The translations under genes and the position numbers were made by a program. Shown piece after piece: positions 25,539 to 33,374 of a stretch of 35,031 nt of DNA. Each line of letters begins with the position of its first letter. Position 1 is the stretch's first letter. Origin of the DNA: Caryophanales bacterium UBA6259 (GTDB lineage Bacteria; Bacillota; Bacilli; Tepidibacillales; Tepidibacillaceae); contig DJVJ01000057.1 in the NCBI GenBank assembly GCA_002441135.1, positions 2,319 to 37,349 on the forward strand. The letters run 5' to 3'. The notes beneath the pieces were generated by a model. The model worked only from the letters and a program-made list of their open reading frames with translations. It did not search any database and was not told the origin of the DNA.

Positions 25539-26867
25539 ATTCCTATTCTAAATCTTATCCTTGTTGCAATCCTGATTGTGCTGACCGCATTCTTCGTTGC
25601 ATCCGAATTCGCCATTGTAAAGGTCAGAAAGACCCGTATTGAACAATTAATCACAGAAGGTAATAAAAAGGCAGTAGCGGCTCGGAAGGTTCTGAATAAT
25701 TTAGATGGATATTTATCTGCAGCTCAGTTAGGAATAACGATCACTGCCCTTGGTTTAGGTTGGCTTGGAGAACCAACCGTAGAACATATACTTGAACCAG
25801 TCTTTCACCAATTTCATATATCGGAAAGAATAGCAAGCACCTTATCCTTTATCATTGCTTTTTCCGTCATCACATTTTTACATGTGGTATTAGGAGAATT
25901 AGCACCAAAAACGATTGCGATTCAGAAAGCAGAAGCAATTTCATTACTGACTGCACCACCATTAATCTGGTTCTATAAAATTATGTATCCGTTTATTTGG
26001 GCATTAAATGGCTCAGCCAGACTATTTATTCGCTTATTTGGGTTTCATTCCGCGAATGAGCATGAGATGGCCCATACCGAAGAAGAGCTCCGTTCCATTT
26101 TATCGGAAAGCTTTAAAAGTGGAGAAATTAATCAAGCGGAATTTAAGTATGTAAATAAAATCTTTGAGTTTGATGAGAGAATTGCAAAAGAAATTATGGT
26201 ACCAAGAACCGAAATCGTGGGTATTTATAAGGAAAATACCTTTCAGCAAAATCTCACAAGCATGTTAAGAGAAAAGTACACGAGATATCCAGTTTTTGAT
26301 AAGGATAAAGATCATATTATTGGGATGGTTAATATGAAAGAGGTTTTATCTGCTTTTATTGACCAAGAGGAGCAGATGGAAACCATGGAACCCTACCTAA
26401 GGACCATTCTCCATGTAATTGAAACCATTCCGATTCATGATTTATTACTTAAAATGCAACACAGCCAAATACCAATCGCAATTTTAGTGGATGAGTATGG
26501 TGGTACTAGTGGCTTAGTCACTGTTGAGGATATTTTAGAAGAGATTGTTGGCGAGATAAGGGATGAATTTGATATTGATGAGAAGCCAATGATTCAATCA
26601 ACCGAATCGGGTTATATTATGGATGGCAAGGTTTTAATCAGTGAAGTGAATGAACTGTTACATCTTGATTTATATGCAGATGAAATTGATACGATTGGTG
26701 GGTATTTATTAAGTCAGAAAATAGATATCAAAATTGGCCAAGTTTTCAATGTGGAGCATTACCAATTTAAAATTATTGTGATGGAAGGCATGCAGATTAA
26801 AACGGTGGAAGTGAAAAAAGATAACTCTAGAGGCAATGAAACAGAGATACAGGATGAAAAGGAATAA
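25539..26867 (+). CDS. CNNM/CorC-family transporter (HlyC/CorC, MpfA/YhdP-like)
   Basis: About 442 residues: an N-terminal DUF21 (CNNM) membrane domain (about residues 1-190, with LTAFFVASEFAIVKVRKTRI and HVVLGELAPKTIAI), a CBS pair (about 210-330, including MVPRTEIVGI and ILVDEYGGTSGLVTVEDILEE) and a C-terminal CorC_HlyC domain. Related B. subtilis proteins (YhdP/MpfA) act in Mg2+ efflux. The start is unusual. The frame has a TAG at 25524, then GAG and GTG (25530), but that GTG lies inside the AGGAGGTG ribosome binding site. An ATT at 25539 has correct spacing (6 nt) and aligns with the initiator Met of homologues. I take ATT 25539 as the start. Confidence 0.85.
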   Translation: MPILNLILVAILIVLTAFFVASEFAIVKVRKTRIEQLITEGNKKAVAARKVLNNLDGYLSAAQLGITITALGLGWLGEPTVEHILEPVFHQFHISERIASTLSFIIAFSVITFLHVVLGELAPKTIAIQKAEAISLLTAPPLIWFYKIMYPFIWALNGSARLFIRLFGFHSANEHEMAHTEEELRSILSESFKSGEINQAEFKYVNKIFEFDERIAKEIMVPRTEIVGIYKENTFQQNLTSMLREKYTRYPVFDKDKDHIIGMVNMKEVLSAFIDQEEQMETMEPYLRTILHVIETIPIHDLLLKMQHSQIPIAILVDEYGGTSGLVTVEDILEEIVGEIRDEFDIDEKPMIQSTESGYIMDGKVLISEVNELLHLDLYADEIDTIGGYLLSQKIDIKIGQVFNVEHYQFKIIVMEGMQIKTVEVKKDNSRGNETEIQDEKE

Positions 26868-26906
26868 TTGAATTTTCATCAAAATTAGTATAAATTCAAT
26901 TGTAGA

Positions 26907-26946
26907 AAATCAGATGGTCTTTTTAAAAAAGGCATCTGATTTTTTT
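26907..26946 (+). terminator. Intrinsic terminator after the CNNM gene
   Basis: AAATCAGATG pairs with CATCTGATTT, extended by a T-run/A-run inner part, followed by seven T residues. It separates the transporter from sigK. Confidence 0.88.
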
Positions 26947-27101
26947 AGTTTTCGAACGTTAAATTTTATAGCATTTTTAAAGTGTAATTTTTAAAACTTT
27001 TTTAAACTGTACAGGCACAATCAAGCACCTCTTTGACATAGTATATAATAGTTTCTTTTTTTTAATTAAGAAAGAAGCCTAACACCGAGGAGGTGCTTAT
27101 T

Positions 27102-27815
27102 TTGTCTAGTTTAATCGCAGCGATTGCGTTAATGATTAAAGAAATGGTACTGTTTGTCTCCTATGTTAAAAACAATGCTTTCCCTCAACCATTAGATGAT
27201 AAGGAAGAGGAAAGACAAATCAATCTATTGTTAAAAGGAGACGATAGAGCCAGAAATACCCTTATCGAACACAATCTACGCTTAGTCGCTCATATTGTAA
27301 AAAAGTTTGAAAACACAGGAGAAGACACAGAGGATTTAATTTCTATTGGTACTATTGGCTTGATAAAAGGAATAGAGAGCTACCAATCGAATAAAGGCAC
27401 AAAGCTAGCCACCTATGCTGCCCGATGCATTGAGAATGAAATCTTAATGCACCTACGATCCTTAAAAAAGACGAAAAAGGATGTTTCCCTTCATGATCCA
27501 ATAGGAACAGATAAAGAAGGCAACGAAATAACCTTAATTGATGTACTAGGAACTGAGCTAGACGATGTCTTAGATGAAGTACAATTAAAAATAGAAAAAA
27601 ATAAAATCTATGATCATCTACATATCCTAGATGATAGAGAAAAGGAAGTTGTAATTGGCCGTTTTGGTTTGCTAGATGGTAAGGAACGAACCCAACGTGA
27701 GATTGCTAAAGATTTAGGTATCTCTAGATCTTATGTTTCTAGAATAGAAAAAAGAGCATTGATGAAGCTCTTTAATGAGTTTTACCGCGCAAGCAGGAAA
27801 AAGAATACATCTTGA
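27102..27815 (+). CDS. sigK: Sporulation sigma factor sigma-K (pro-sigma-K), uninterrupted
   Basis: A 237-residue sigma-70-family protein closely resembling B. subtilis pro-sigma-K: region 2 IEHNLRLVAHIVKKFENTGED and DLISIGTIGLIKGIESY, and region 4 DDREKEVVIGRFGLLDG through ISRSYVSRIEKRALMK. The hydrophobic N-terminus before SYVKNNAFPQPL is the pro-sequence removed by SpoIVFB, so the mature protein would begin near YVKNN. It directs late mother-cell gene expression. The start is TTG 27102, with GAGGAGGTG upstream. The gene is continuous across the RCIENEI codons where the skin element interrupts it in B. subtilis. Two fragments of other sigK copies lie downstream (32003-32118 and 34226-34382). 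Confidence 0.97.
   Translation: MSSLIAAIALMIKEMVLFVSYVKNNAFPQPLDDKEEERQINLLLKGDDRARNTLIEHNLRLVAHIVKKFENTGEDTEDLISIGTIGLIKGIESYQSNKGTKLATYAARCIENEILMHLRSLKKTKKDVSLHDPIGTDKEGNEITLIDVLGTELDDVLDEVQLKIEKNKIYDHLHILDDREKEVVIGRFGLLDGKERTQREIAKDLGISRSYVSRIEKRALMKLFNEFYRASRKKNTS
27758..27815 (+). repeat. 58-bp direct repeat, copy 1 (sigK 3' end)
   Basis: The last 58 bp of sigK, from ATTGATGAAGC to the TGA stop, are identical to 34325-34382. The identity ends exactly at the stop codon on the right. The two copies bracket the accessory region and look like left and right ends of an insertion into the 3' end of sigK. Confidence 0.9.
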
Positions 27816-27820
27816 TGATT

Positions 27821-27856
27821 AAAAGTTGCCTCTTGGTTTCAAGAGGCAACTTTTTT
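27821..27856 (+). terminator. Strong terminator after sigK
   Basis: A perfect 15-bp stem (AAAAGTTGCCTCTTG and its complement) with a GTTT loop and six T residues. The group II intron begins 32 bp beyond it. Confidence 0.95.
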
Positions 27857-28376
27857 CTTTAACACTTTAAAGATTATGGGGACAGTCCGTGCGACCGAGC
27901 AAGGTCGTAACATATAGCGGGTGGGATTCCCGCCGAGTAAGAACTAGCCATTCACTCTTAGCGAGTCTTGGAGGGCAACTGGTAACCGTTGCCTTTAAGC
28001 GTAGACAGCTAGGTGATGGGCCGATAGCCGCAAGGTTGAAGGTATTGAGCTCCGAAAACCCAGTCAGAAGGGCTGATGTGGTGGACTGTGCAGAAAGCAA
28101 CATTTCTATTCTCGTAAATGGCGAGAGAATAGAAACCTTCTCGGCACGTTACACATTGATATGTTACGGCAACTCGGGAGATCCTGCAGGTCTTTTCATC
28201 GTACGGTGAAGAGTATGGCGTACAAGTGATAATAAAGCGAGGAAGCCAAATGCTTGCAGGAAGTCGGATAACAGTGTAGTACCAATGAAGTCGGGTAATG
28301 CTGATGGAGGAAAGACTGTTACTTATAATCGCCCTTGAAAGGGACACATTACCTACACACGGAGGTAGAAGAAGTA

Positions 28377-29693
28377 ATGGAAACAAAACTTGAAAGGATA
28401 GCAGAATTAGCGAAGTCCAACCCAGAAATGAAATTCACATCTTTAGCTCATTTGCTAAATGTCGACATGCTTACATTATGTCATGAGGAACTAGCTGGTA
28501 ATAAAGCAACAGGGATTTTGGGAACAACAAAAGATGATTATGCCCAAACCTAGAAGCAAATCTAGAAAACCTTGTTGAAAGATTAAAGGCGAAAAACTAT
28601 CGTCCTGTACCAGTTAAGAGAGCATACATCCCAAAAGTGGGGACAAATAAGAAAAGAACGCTAGGAATACTTGAATACGAGGATAAAATAGTTCAAAAGG
28701 GAATAGCGAAAATATTAAACGCTATCTACGAACAAGACTTTCTCGACTCATCCTTCGGTTTTCGCCCCAACCGTAATGGACATGATGCTCTGAAAATCTT
28801 AAATGTTTACATTGAGAAAAGGAATACAAACTACATCGTAGATGTAGACATTAAAGGGTTCTTTGACAATGTCGCCCACAAATGGATGATGGAATTTCTA
28901 AACCATCGTATAAGTGATACAAGCCTATTAAGAGTGATTGCAAGATTATTAAAAGGTGGTTACATGGAAGAAGGAAATTTCACAAAACAGAAGTGGGAAC
29001 TCCGCAAGAATAATCTCCCCAATATTAGCTAATATATACCTTCACTACGTTCTAAATTTATGGTTTGAAAAGGCGGTCAGAAAGAAAGTAAAAGGAGACG
29101 CCTATATGGTGAGGTATGCAGATGACTTTGTCTGTAGCTTTCAATACGAAGAGGAAGCACAGTCATTTTATAAAGCACTGCAGCAACGATTAGCAAAGTT
29201 TGGACTAGAGATAGCAGAAAACAAGACAAAGATTATACCATTCGGAAAGAATGCAGATGAACAATGTCGACTAAATGGAACTAAGAAACCGCCTATGTTT
29301 GATTTTCTTGCTTTTACTCATTATTGTAGTAAAAGCAAAACTGGGCGCTTCAGAGTGAAAAGGAAAACTAGCAGAAAGAAAATGAGTGCTAAACTAAAAG
29401 AGAGCAAAGAATGGCTGAAAGCGAATCAACATATGGAAATCAAGGTACTCATTGATAAGCTAAGACGTTCCCTAAAAGGCTACTATAACTATTACTGTAT
29501 AACGGATAATATATCCGAAGTAGCTAACTTCCAAGACAAAATACAACACTACCTTTTCAAATGGTTAAATCGAAGAAGCCAACAACGTTCATTCAATTGG
29601 AATAAATATATTCTGTTCATGAAGAAATATCCTCTTCCAAAACCAAAAGTAAACATATACGACCTAAGAAGCGAGATTAATTATTTTCTGTGA
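28377..29693 (+). pseudogene. Group II intron reverse transcriptase/maturase, frameshifted
   Basis: An LtrA-type protein split over several frames. Segment 1 (28377-28553) ends at a premature TAG caused by a missing A in an A run near 28546-28548; restoring one A would continue into NLEANLENLVERL. Segment 2 runs from about 28549 to 28986 (RT domains, FGFRPNRNGHDALK, DVDIKGFFDNV). A second missing A near 28984-28987 and a 4-nt loss near 29008 (expected TPQGGIISP) precede segment 3 (29010-29693). Segment 3 keeps the YADD active site, the thumb/maturase region and a C-terminus without a visible HNH endonuclease. At least three lesions mean no functional protein, so splicing or mobility would need help in trans. 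Confidence 0.9.
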
Positions 29694-29707
29694 ATGATTA
29701 TAAGAGG

Positions 29708-29740
29708 AGCCGTGTGCGGTAGTTCCGCTCGCACGGTTCT
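29708..29740 (+). ncRNA. Group II intron domain V (catalytic hairpin)
   Basis: A 33-34 nt hairpin: GAGCCGTGTGCG, a bulge/loop with GTAG, and CGCTCGCACGGTTC. This is the most conserved part of group II introns and here shows no obvious damage. Confidence 0.9.
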
Positions 29741-29802
29741 GAGAGGAGTAAGCCCTCAATCTAATGACTCAGAGCAAATAGAGAGGGGCTTATTTACTCG
29801 AC

Positions 29803-30155
29803 CTCTTTGGGAGATTCTACACCGAGACATGTACTGTAAAGGCTACTTTCACTTAGTAACAAAAAGTGAAACAATAAAATAGTAATGCCCTTTATTTTTA
29901 CTTCGGAAAAATATAAGGGTATTTTTCGTTTCATGGTAGGTGAAAAAAGTGATTTGTTTTATGTTAATGAGAGAGTGTCTACATTTTAAGATAATAAAAA
30001 ATATCTAGTAATTTATGAATTTATTATAGAACTTTTATTTAGGGATTAAATATGAGTTATTTTTTCGATTTTCGATATTTTTCGACATTTTTTTTAAATT
30101 GAAAATGGTAGAATTTATCTGAATTATTTTAATAAACCATATTTAAGGGGTGGTC
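29803..30155 (+). other. Non-coding stretch between intron and AAA gene
   Basis: No credible gene. It contains a TTTCACTT/AAGTGAAA stem near 29848-29872 and a terminator-like hairpin at 29886-29926 (TGCCCTTTATTTTT with AAAAATATAAGGGTA, G-U pair and bulge allowed, then five T). An AT-rich segment then holds three copies of TTTTCGA at 30062-30068, 30069-30075 and 30079-30085, about 70 bp before the AAA gene start. TAGAAT at 30109-30114 could be a -10 box; I found no convincing -35. Confidence 0.5.
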
Positions 30156-31361
30156 ATGTTGTTACAAAAGGTAAAATTGAAGAATTTTAAAAGTTTTTAT
30201 AATTTGGAATTACAGTTAAATAGTTTCTCTGTTTTTTTAGGTGCGAATGGTTCAGGAAAATCTAACTTTGTTGATTCATTAAAATTTATGAAAGAATCTT
30301 TAAATAATAATGTAAGTTATGCTGTTGGGAACAGGTTTGGATGGAAAAACCTCCTTAGTAAAGGAAAGAAAAGTATGGAAAAATTGGAATTAGAATTTGA
30401 TTTCAATCTTGAACATATAAATTTTGAAGTGAATGAAAAGGAGTTCGAACCTATTTCTTCCAATTATTTATTAACACTAAGAAATATAAAAAATATTACT
30501 TTTGTAAATGAAGAAGAATTAAAAACAAACTTTATACTTAATAATGAAAAATTAAGAACGACTTTTAATAGAAATAAGAGAAAAGTAAATGTTATCAATG
30601 ATATTGCGGAATTATCTCCAACTGATATAAAAAAAGAAACTCTTACACTAAATGGGCGCACGGATAATAAATTATTTCTTGATGCTAATTTCGTATCAAT
30701 AGCTAATTTATTTTTATCAGATACAATAAAAAATTGGAGGTTTTATAACATTGATCATAATTTAGCTAGAAAACCATCCAATAGTGAAAATGATATGTAT
30801 TTAAATGAGGATGGTAGTAATTTAGCACTTATTCTACACACTTTACAACATTCAAAAAATAAAGATATAAAAAAGAGAATAGAAAATTTGATGAAATTAA
30901 TAATTCCATCCTTTTCGACTTGGAAAGTAGAAAGGCAATTTGATGCATCTTTAGGATATAAAATTATGGAAAACGATAATAAAAATGATTTCTTGCCTAA
31001 GATGATTTCTGATGGAACAATTAGACTGCTTTCTACCCTAGTAGCTCTGTTATATCAAGAAAATGAAACTAAATTAATAGCGGTAGATGAACCTGAGAGA
31101 GGGTTACATCCTCAATCATTACAAACATTAGTTGAAGTAATGAGAGAAACATCTAAACATAAACAAATTATTGTAACTACACATAGTCCAGAAATAGTAA
31201 AGTGGTTAAAACCAAACGAAATATATTTAGTTGATAAAATAGATGGGCAAACTAAAATTATTCATGGAAGTGATATAGATAATATTAATAGTTTTTTAGA
31301 TGAATTCACTTTTGATGAGTTATGGTTATCAGGATACATAAAAGGAGGTTCGATTAGGTGA
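30156..31361 (+). CDS. AAA/ABC-type ATPase (AAA_21-like), putative defence protein
   Basis: A 401-residue SMC/RecF/OLD-like ATPase. Walker A is GANGSGKSN (residues 29-37) after KLKNFKSFYNLEL; the Walker B segment is LIAVDEPERGLHP (about 307-319) and the switch histidine is in VTTHSPEI (about 343). The middle part is Lys/Asn-rich and not recognised. Such ATPases pair with small Toprim-like or other effectors in phage-defence loci (AbiL, PARIS, OLD/Gabija-like); the next gene is such a partner with a 4-nt overlap. ATG 30156 has AAGGGG 5 nt upstream. High A+T and placement in the sigK island suggest horizontal origin. The defence role is inference. Confidence 0.85.
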   Translation: MLLQKVKLKNFKSFYNLELQLNSFSVFLGANGSGKSNFVDSLKFMKESLNNNVSYAVGNRFGWKNLLSKGKKSMEKLELEFDFNLEHINFEVNEKEFEPISSNYLLTLRNIKNITFVNEEELKTNFILNNEKLRTTFNRNKRKVNVINDIAELSPTDIKKETLTLNGRTDNKLFLDANFVSIANLFLSDTIKNWRFYNIDHNLARKPSNSENDMYLNEDGSNLALILHTLQHSKNKDIKKRIENLMKLIIPSFSTWKVERQFDASLGYKIMENDNKNDFLPKMISDGTIRLLSTLVALLYQENETKLIAVDEPERGLHPQSLQTLVEVMRETSKHKQIIVTTHSPEIVKWLKPNEIYLVDKIDGQTKIIHGSDIDNINSFLDEFTFDELWLSGYIKGGSIR

Positions 31362-31921
31362 AAATTGGATTAATTGTTGAGGGTAATTCTGATAAAATAT
31401 TATTCTCTAGTCTTGAGAAATGGTTTAAGGAAAGAAAAATAGATATTGAAATAATTGAATCTGGTGGAAAATCTCGCATGAAAAAGAATTTCCATAAACA
31501 TTTGAAAACTTGTAAATATCTTCTTCAAACAGAATATGTAATATTTTTACCCGATCAAGATGGTGATTCTACGATAGAAGATACTATTAGTTCTTTTCCT
31601 GTAGCAAGAGATTTTAATTATTCAATAAGTGTTCTTGCTAAGGAACTTGAAGCATGGATATTGTCTGATAGTACATGTTTAAATCTCAGTTTTGGCATTA
31701 ATAGGGCTCCAGCGGGATATACAGATAACATAGTTAACCCAAAAGAAGTTTTAATTAGTTTAGTTATGAAAACATTAAAACATGAAATAACAAATATAGA
31801 AATAATCAATATATTAAAAACCACATTTTCTCTAAATAAAGCGAAACAAAATAATAATAGTGCACGTAATTTTGTAGATTTAATTGAGAGTTTAAGCTTA
31901 GCTCAGCAATCCGCAGGTTGA
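31358..31921 (+). CDS. DUF4276 family protein (Toprim-like), partner of the AAA ATPase
   Basis: A 187-residue protein. LIVEGNSDK at residues 5-13 and FLPDQDGD at 63-70 (Asp66, Asp68, Asp70) resemble the Glu and DxD metal-binding motifs of Toprim folds, and KELEAWILSD (about 95-104) is a hallmark of DUF4276. It starts with GTG overlapping the ATPase stop (GTGA), with AAAGGAGG upstream, so the two proteins are translationally coupled and likely form a complex. By analogy with OLD, AbiL and PARIS, the ATPase may sense infection and this protein act as effector, probably on nucleic acid. The activity is unproven. Confidence 0.82.
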   Translation: MKIGLIVEGNSDKILFSSLEKWFKERKIDIEIIESGGKSRMKKNFHKHLKTCKYLLQTEYVIFLPDQDGDSTIEDTISSFPVARDFNYSISVLAKELEAWILSDSTCLNLSFGINRAPAGYTDNIVNPKEVLISLVMKTLKHEITNIEIINILKTTFSLNKAKQNNNSARNFVDLIESLSLAQQSAG

Positions 31922-32002
31922 TTCCATTTTTTTACGAAAGCTATCAAAAAGTAATTAACACTTAATCTGCCCTAAAAAGGGATGTTTATTAATAGATATA
32001 TA

Positions 32003-32118
32003 ACATGATCGGAACGGGTAAGGAAGGAGACAAGATTTGTTTAATTGATGTGCCTGGAACTGAAGTAGATGGTGTTGTTGATGAATTGCAGCTAAAGATT
32101 GAGAAAAGAATCTTGTGA
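32003..32118 (+). pseudogene. Diverged internal fragment of a sigK gene (fragment A)
   Basis: After a CATGATC match, the frame 32008-32118 reads IGTGKEGDKICLIDVPGTEV and continues, aligning with sigK residues beginning IGTDKEGNEITLIDVLGTEL. Of 33 aligned residues 24 are identical by my count, and most base differences are at third codon positions. Five bases are missing near the start relative to sigK. It ends in a TGA shortly after QLKIEK. Without start or DNA-binding regions it is not functional. It lies between the AAA/DUF4276 and DUF262/HEPN pairs. The pattern points to a different, once functional sigK as source. The 31922-32229 gap holds nothing else that I recognise. Confidence 0.85.
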
Positions 32119-32229
32119 AATGAGTGAAAATCTTTCCTTATTATAGATAATGGTATAGAATGGAAAATATGGATTGTGGAACTCTAAATTAATTGTCTAT
32201 TGATATTTTGTTAATAATGGGGTGTTATT

Positions 32230-33372
32230 ATGAGTGATTCGTTATATTTTGGAACAGAAACAGAAGATGAAATTTATGATGATAAGGTGATTGAACTTGA
32301 GATTCAAGAGGATGAAGAAGTATATGAAATACCAACTGAACTTAGAAAATTAAGAGTACAAGCCTATGACAAAAGTGTAAGTGACTTGGTTAGAATGGTC
32401 AGAGAAGAGGATATAATTCTTAACCCTGAATATCAAAGAAACTATGTTTGGGATAATAAGAAAGCCTCTCTATTAATAGAATCTATTTTATTAAATATAC
32501 CAATACCAGTTATCTATGCATCTGAGGAAGAAGACAACACTTGGAATATTGTAGATGGATTACAAAGATTAACTGCCTTGACTAGGTTTTTTGAAAATAG
32601 ATTTAAACTAAGAGGGCTTGGTGTTTTAAGTGAGCTTAATGGTTCTAGCTACCATGACCTAAATACCAAAGCAAAAAGGGTGCTGAATAATGGGAATTTA
32701 AGAATTATATTACTCTTTAATGATTCACACCCAGAAATTAAATATGACATCTTTATGAGATTAAATTCAGGAGCAGTAAAATTAAATGAGCAGGAGTTAA
32801 GGAATTGCTTATATAGAGGCAATTTAAATGATGCTATTAAAAATTTTTCTAGAAATCCTAAAATGTTAAGAATCCTTGGTTTAAAGCTACCTCATAAAAG
32901 AATGGTAGATTGTGAAATGATCCTTAGATATTTTGCTTTCTCAGAAAATTATGATGCAGAAAATAAAACAATAAGAAATTATAAGGGTTCAACCAAAACT
33001 TTTCTAAATTCTTACTTTGCAACTAATCAGAAAATGTCTCAAGATGATTTAAAAAGATTAAAGAATAAGTTTGAAACTGTTATTAATTCAGTATATGAAG
33101 TTTTTGGGGATAAGGCATTTAGGAAACTAAATGAGGATGGGTTTGAGACAAAGATTAACAAAGCAATTATGGATGTGATAATGATTAGCTTTGAGCAATA
33201 TAGTTTTGAGCAAATTAAAGCAAAGAAAAACGAAATATTAGATCTCTATAAAACTAAATTAGATGAACATAGATTTAATATTGCAGTAACACAAGGTACA
33301 TCTGATACAAAGGTTTTAGAATATAGATTAAATGAATGGATTACTGAACTCAATAAGGTAATGATGGTGTAA
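32230..33372 (+). CDS. DUF262 (ParB/Srx-like NTPase-type) protein
   Basis: A 380-residue protein with an acidic N-terminal tail (about 1-35) and a DUF262/GmrS-N domain: LNPEYQRNYVWDNKKASLLI (residues 64-83), IPIPVIY and VDGLQRLTAL, where DGLQR (109-113) is the family's DGQQR motif with Leu for Gln. A central KLNEQELRNC segment is also typical. Unlike GmrSD or SspE no HNH (DUF1524) motif is visible in the C-terminal half, so it is a stand-alone DUF262 protein. It is 2 bp upstream of a HEPN gene, which probably supplies the nuclease. ATG start with GGGGTG upstream. Confidence 0.85.
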   Translation: MSDSLYFGTETEDEIYDDKVIELEIQEDEEVYEIPTELRKLRVQAYDKSVSDLVRMVREEDIILNPEYQRNYVWDNKKASLLIESILLNIPIPVIYASEEEDNTWNIVDGLQRLTALTRFFENRFKLRGLGVLSELNGSSYHDLNTKAKRVLNNGNLRIILLFNDSHPEIKYDIFMRLNSGAVKLNEQELRNCLYRGNLNDAIKNFSRNPKMLRILGLKLPHKRMVDCEMILRYFAFSENYDAENKTIRNYKGSTKTFLNSYFATNQKMSQDDLKRLKNKFETVINSVYEVFGDKAFRKLNEDGFETKINKAIMDVIMISFEQYSFEQIKAKKNEILDLYKTKLDEHRFNIAVTQGTSDTKVLEYRLNEWITELNKVMMV

Positions 33373-33374
33373 AC

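Larger units (their letters stand above)
27889..29802 (+). mobile_element. Group II intron with degenerate reverse transcriptase gene
   Basis: The 5' end has the GTGCG consensus at 27889-27893, followed by about 490 bp of structured domain I-IV sequence with no credible protein. The encoded protein gene (28377-29693) follows. Domain V lies at 29708-29740 (GAGCCGTGTGCG paired with CGCACGGTTC) and domain VI after it (GAGTAAGCCC paired with GGGGCTT...TTACTC), with a bulged A near 29792 as branch point. The 3' end, set by the AC dinucleotide after the domain VI stem, is approximate (29802). The intron stands downstream of the sigK terminator rather than in a gene. The RNA core looks complete; the protein is broken. 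Confidence 0.9.

Noticed and set aside
27033..27049. TTGACA and TATAAT before sigK as a sigma-A promoter
   Set aside because: The hexamers are only about 5 bp apart. sigK is expected to use sigma-E (and SpoIIID), and I found no convincing match to those boxes.
27889..28386. Open frames on both strands (106 and 125 codons) in the intron 5' region
   Set aside because: They overlap each other and the structured intron RNA, lack ribosome binding sites and resemble no protein I know.
29694..29882. 62-codon frame after the reverse transcriptase
   Set aside because: It covers intron domains V and VI and the 3' flank, and has no protein features.
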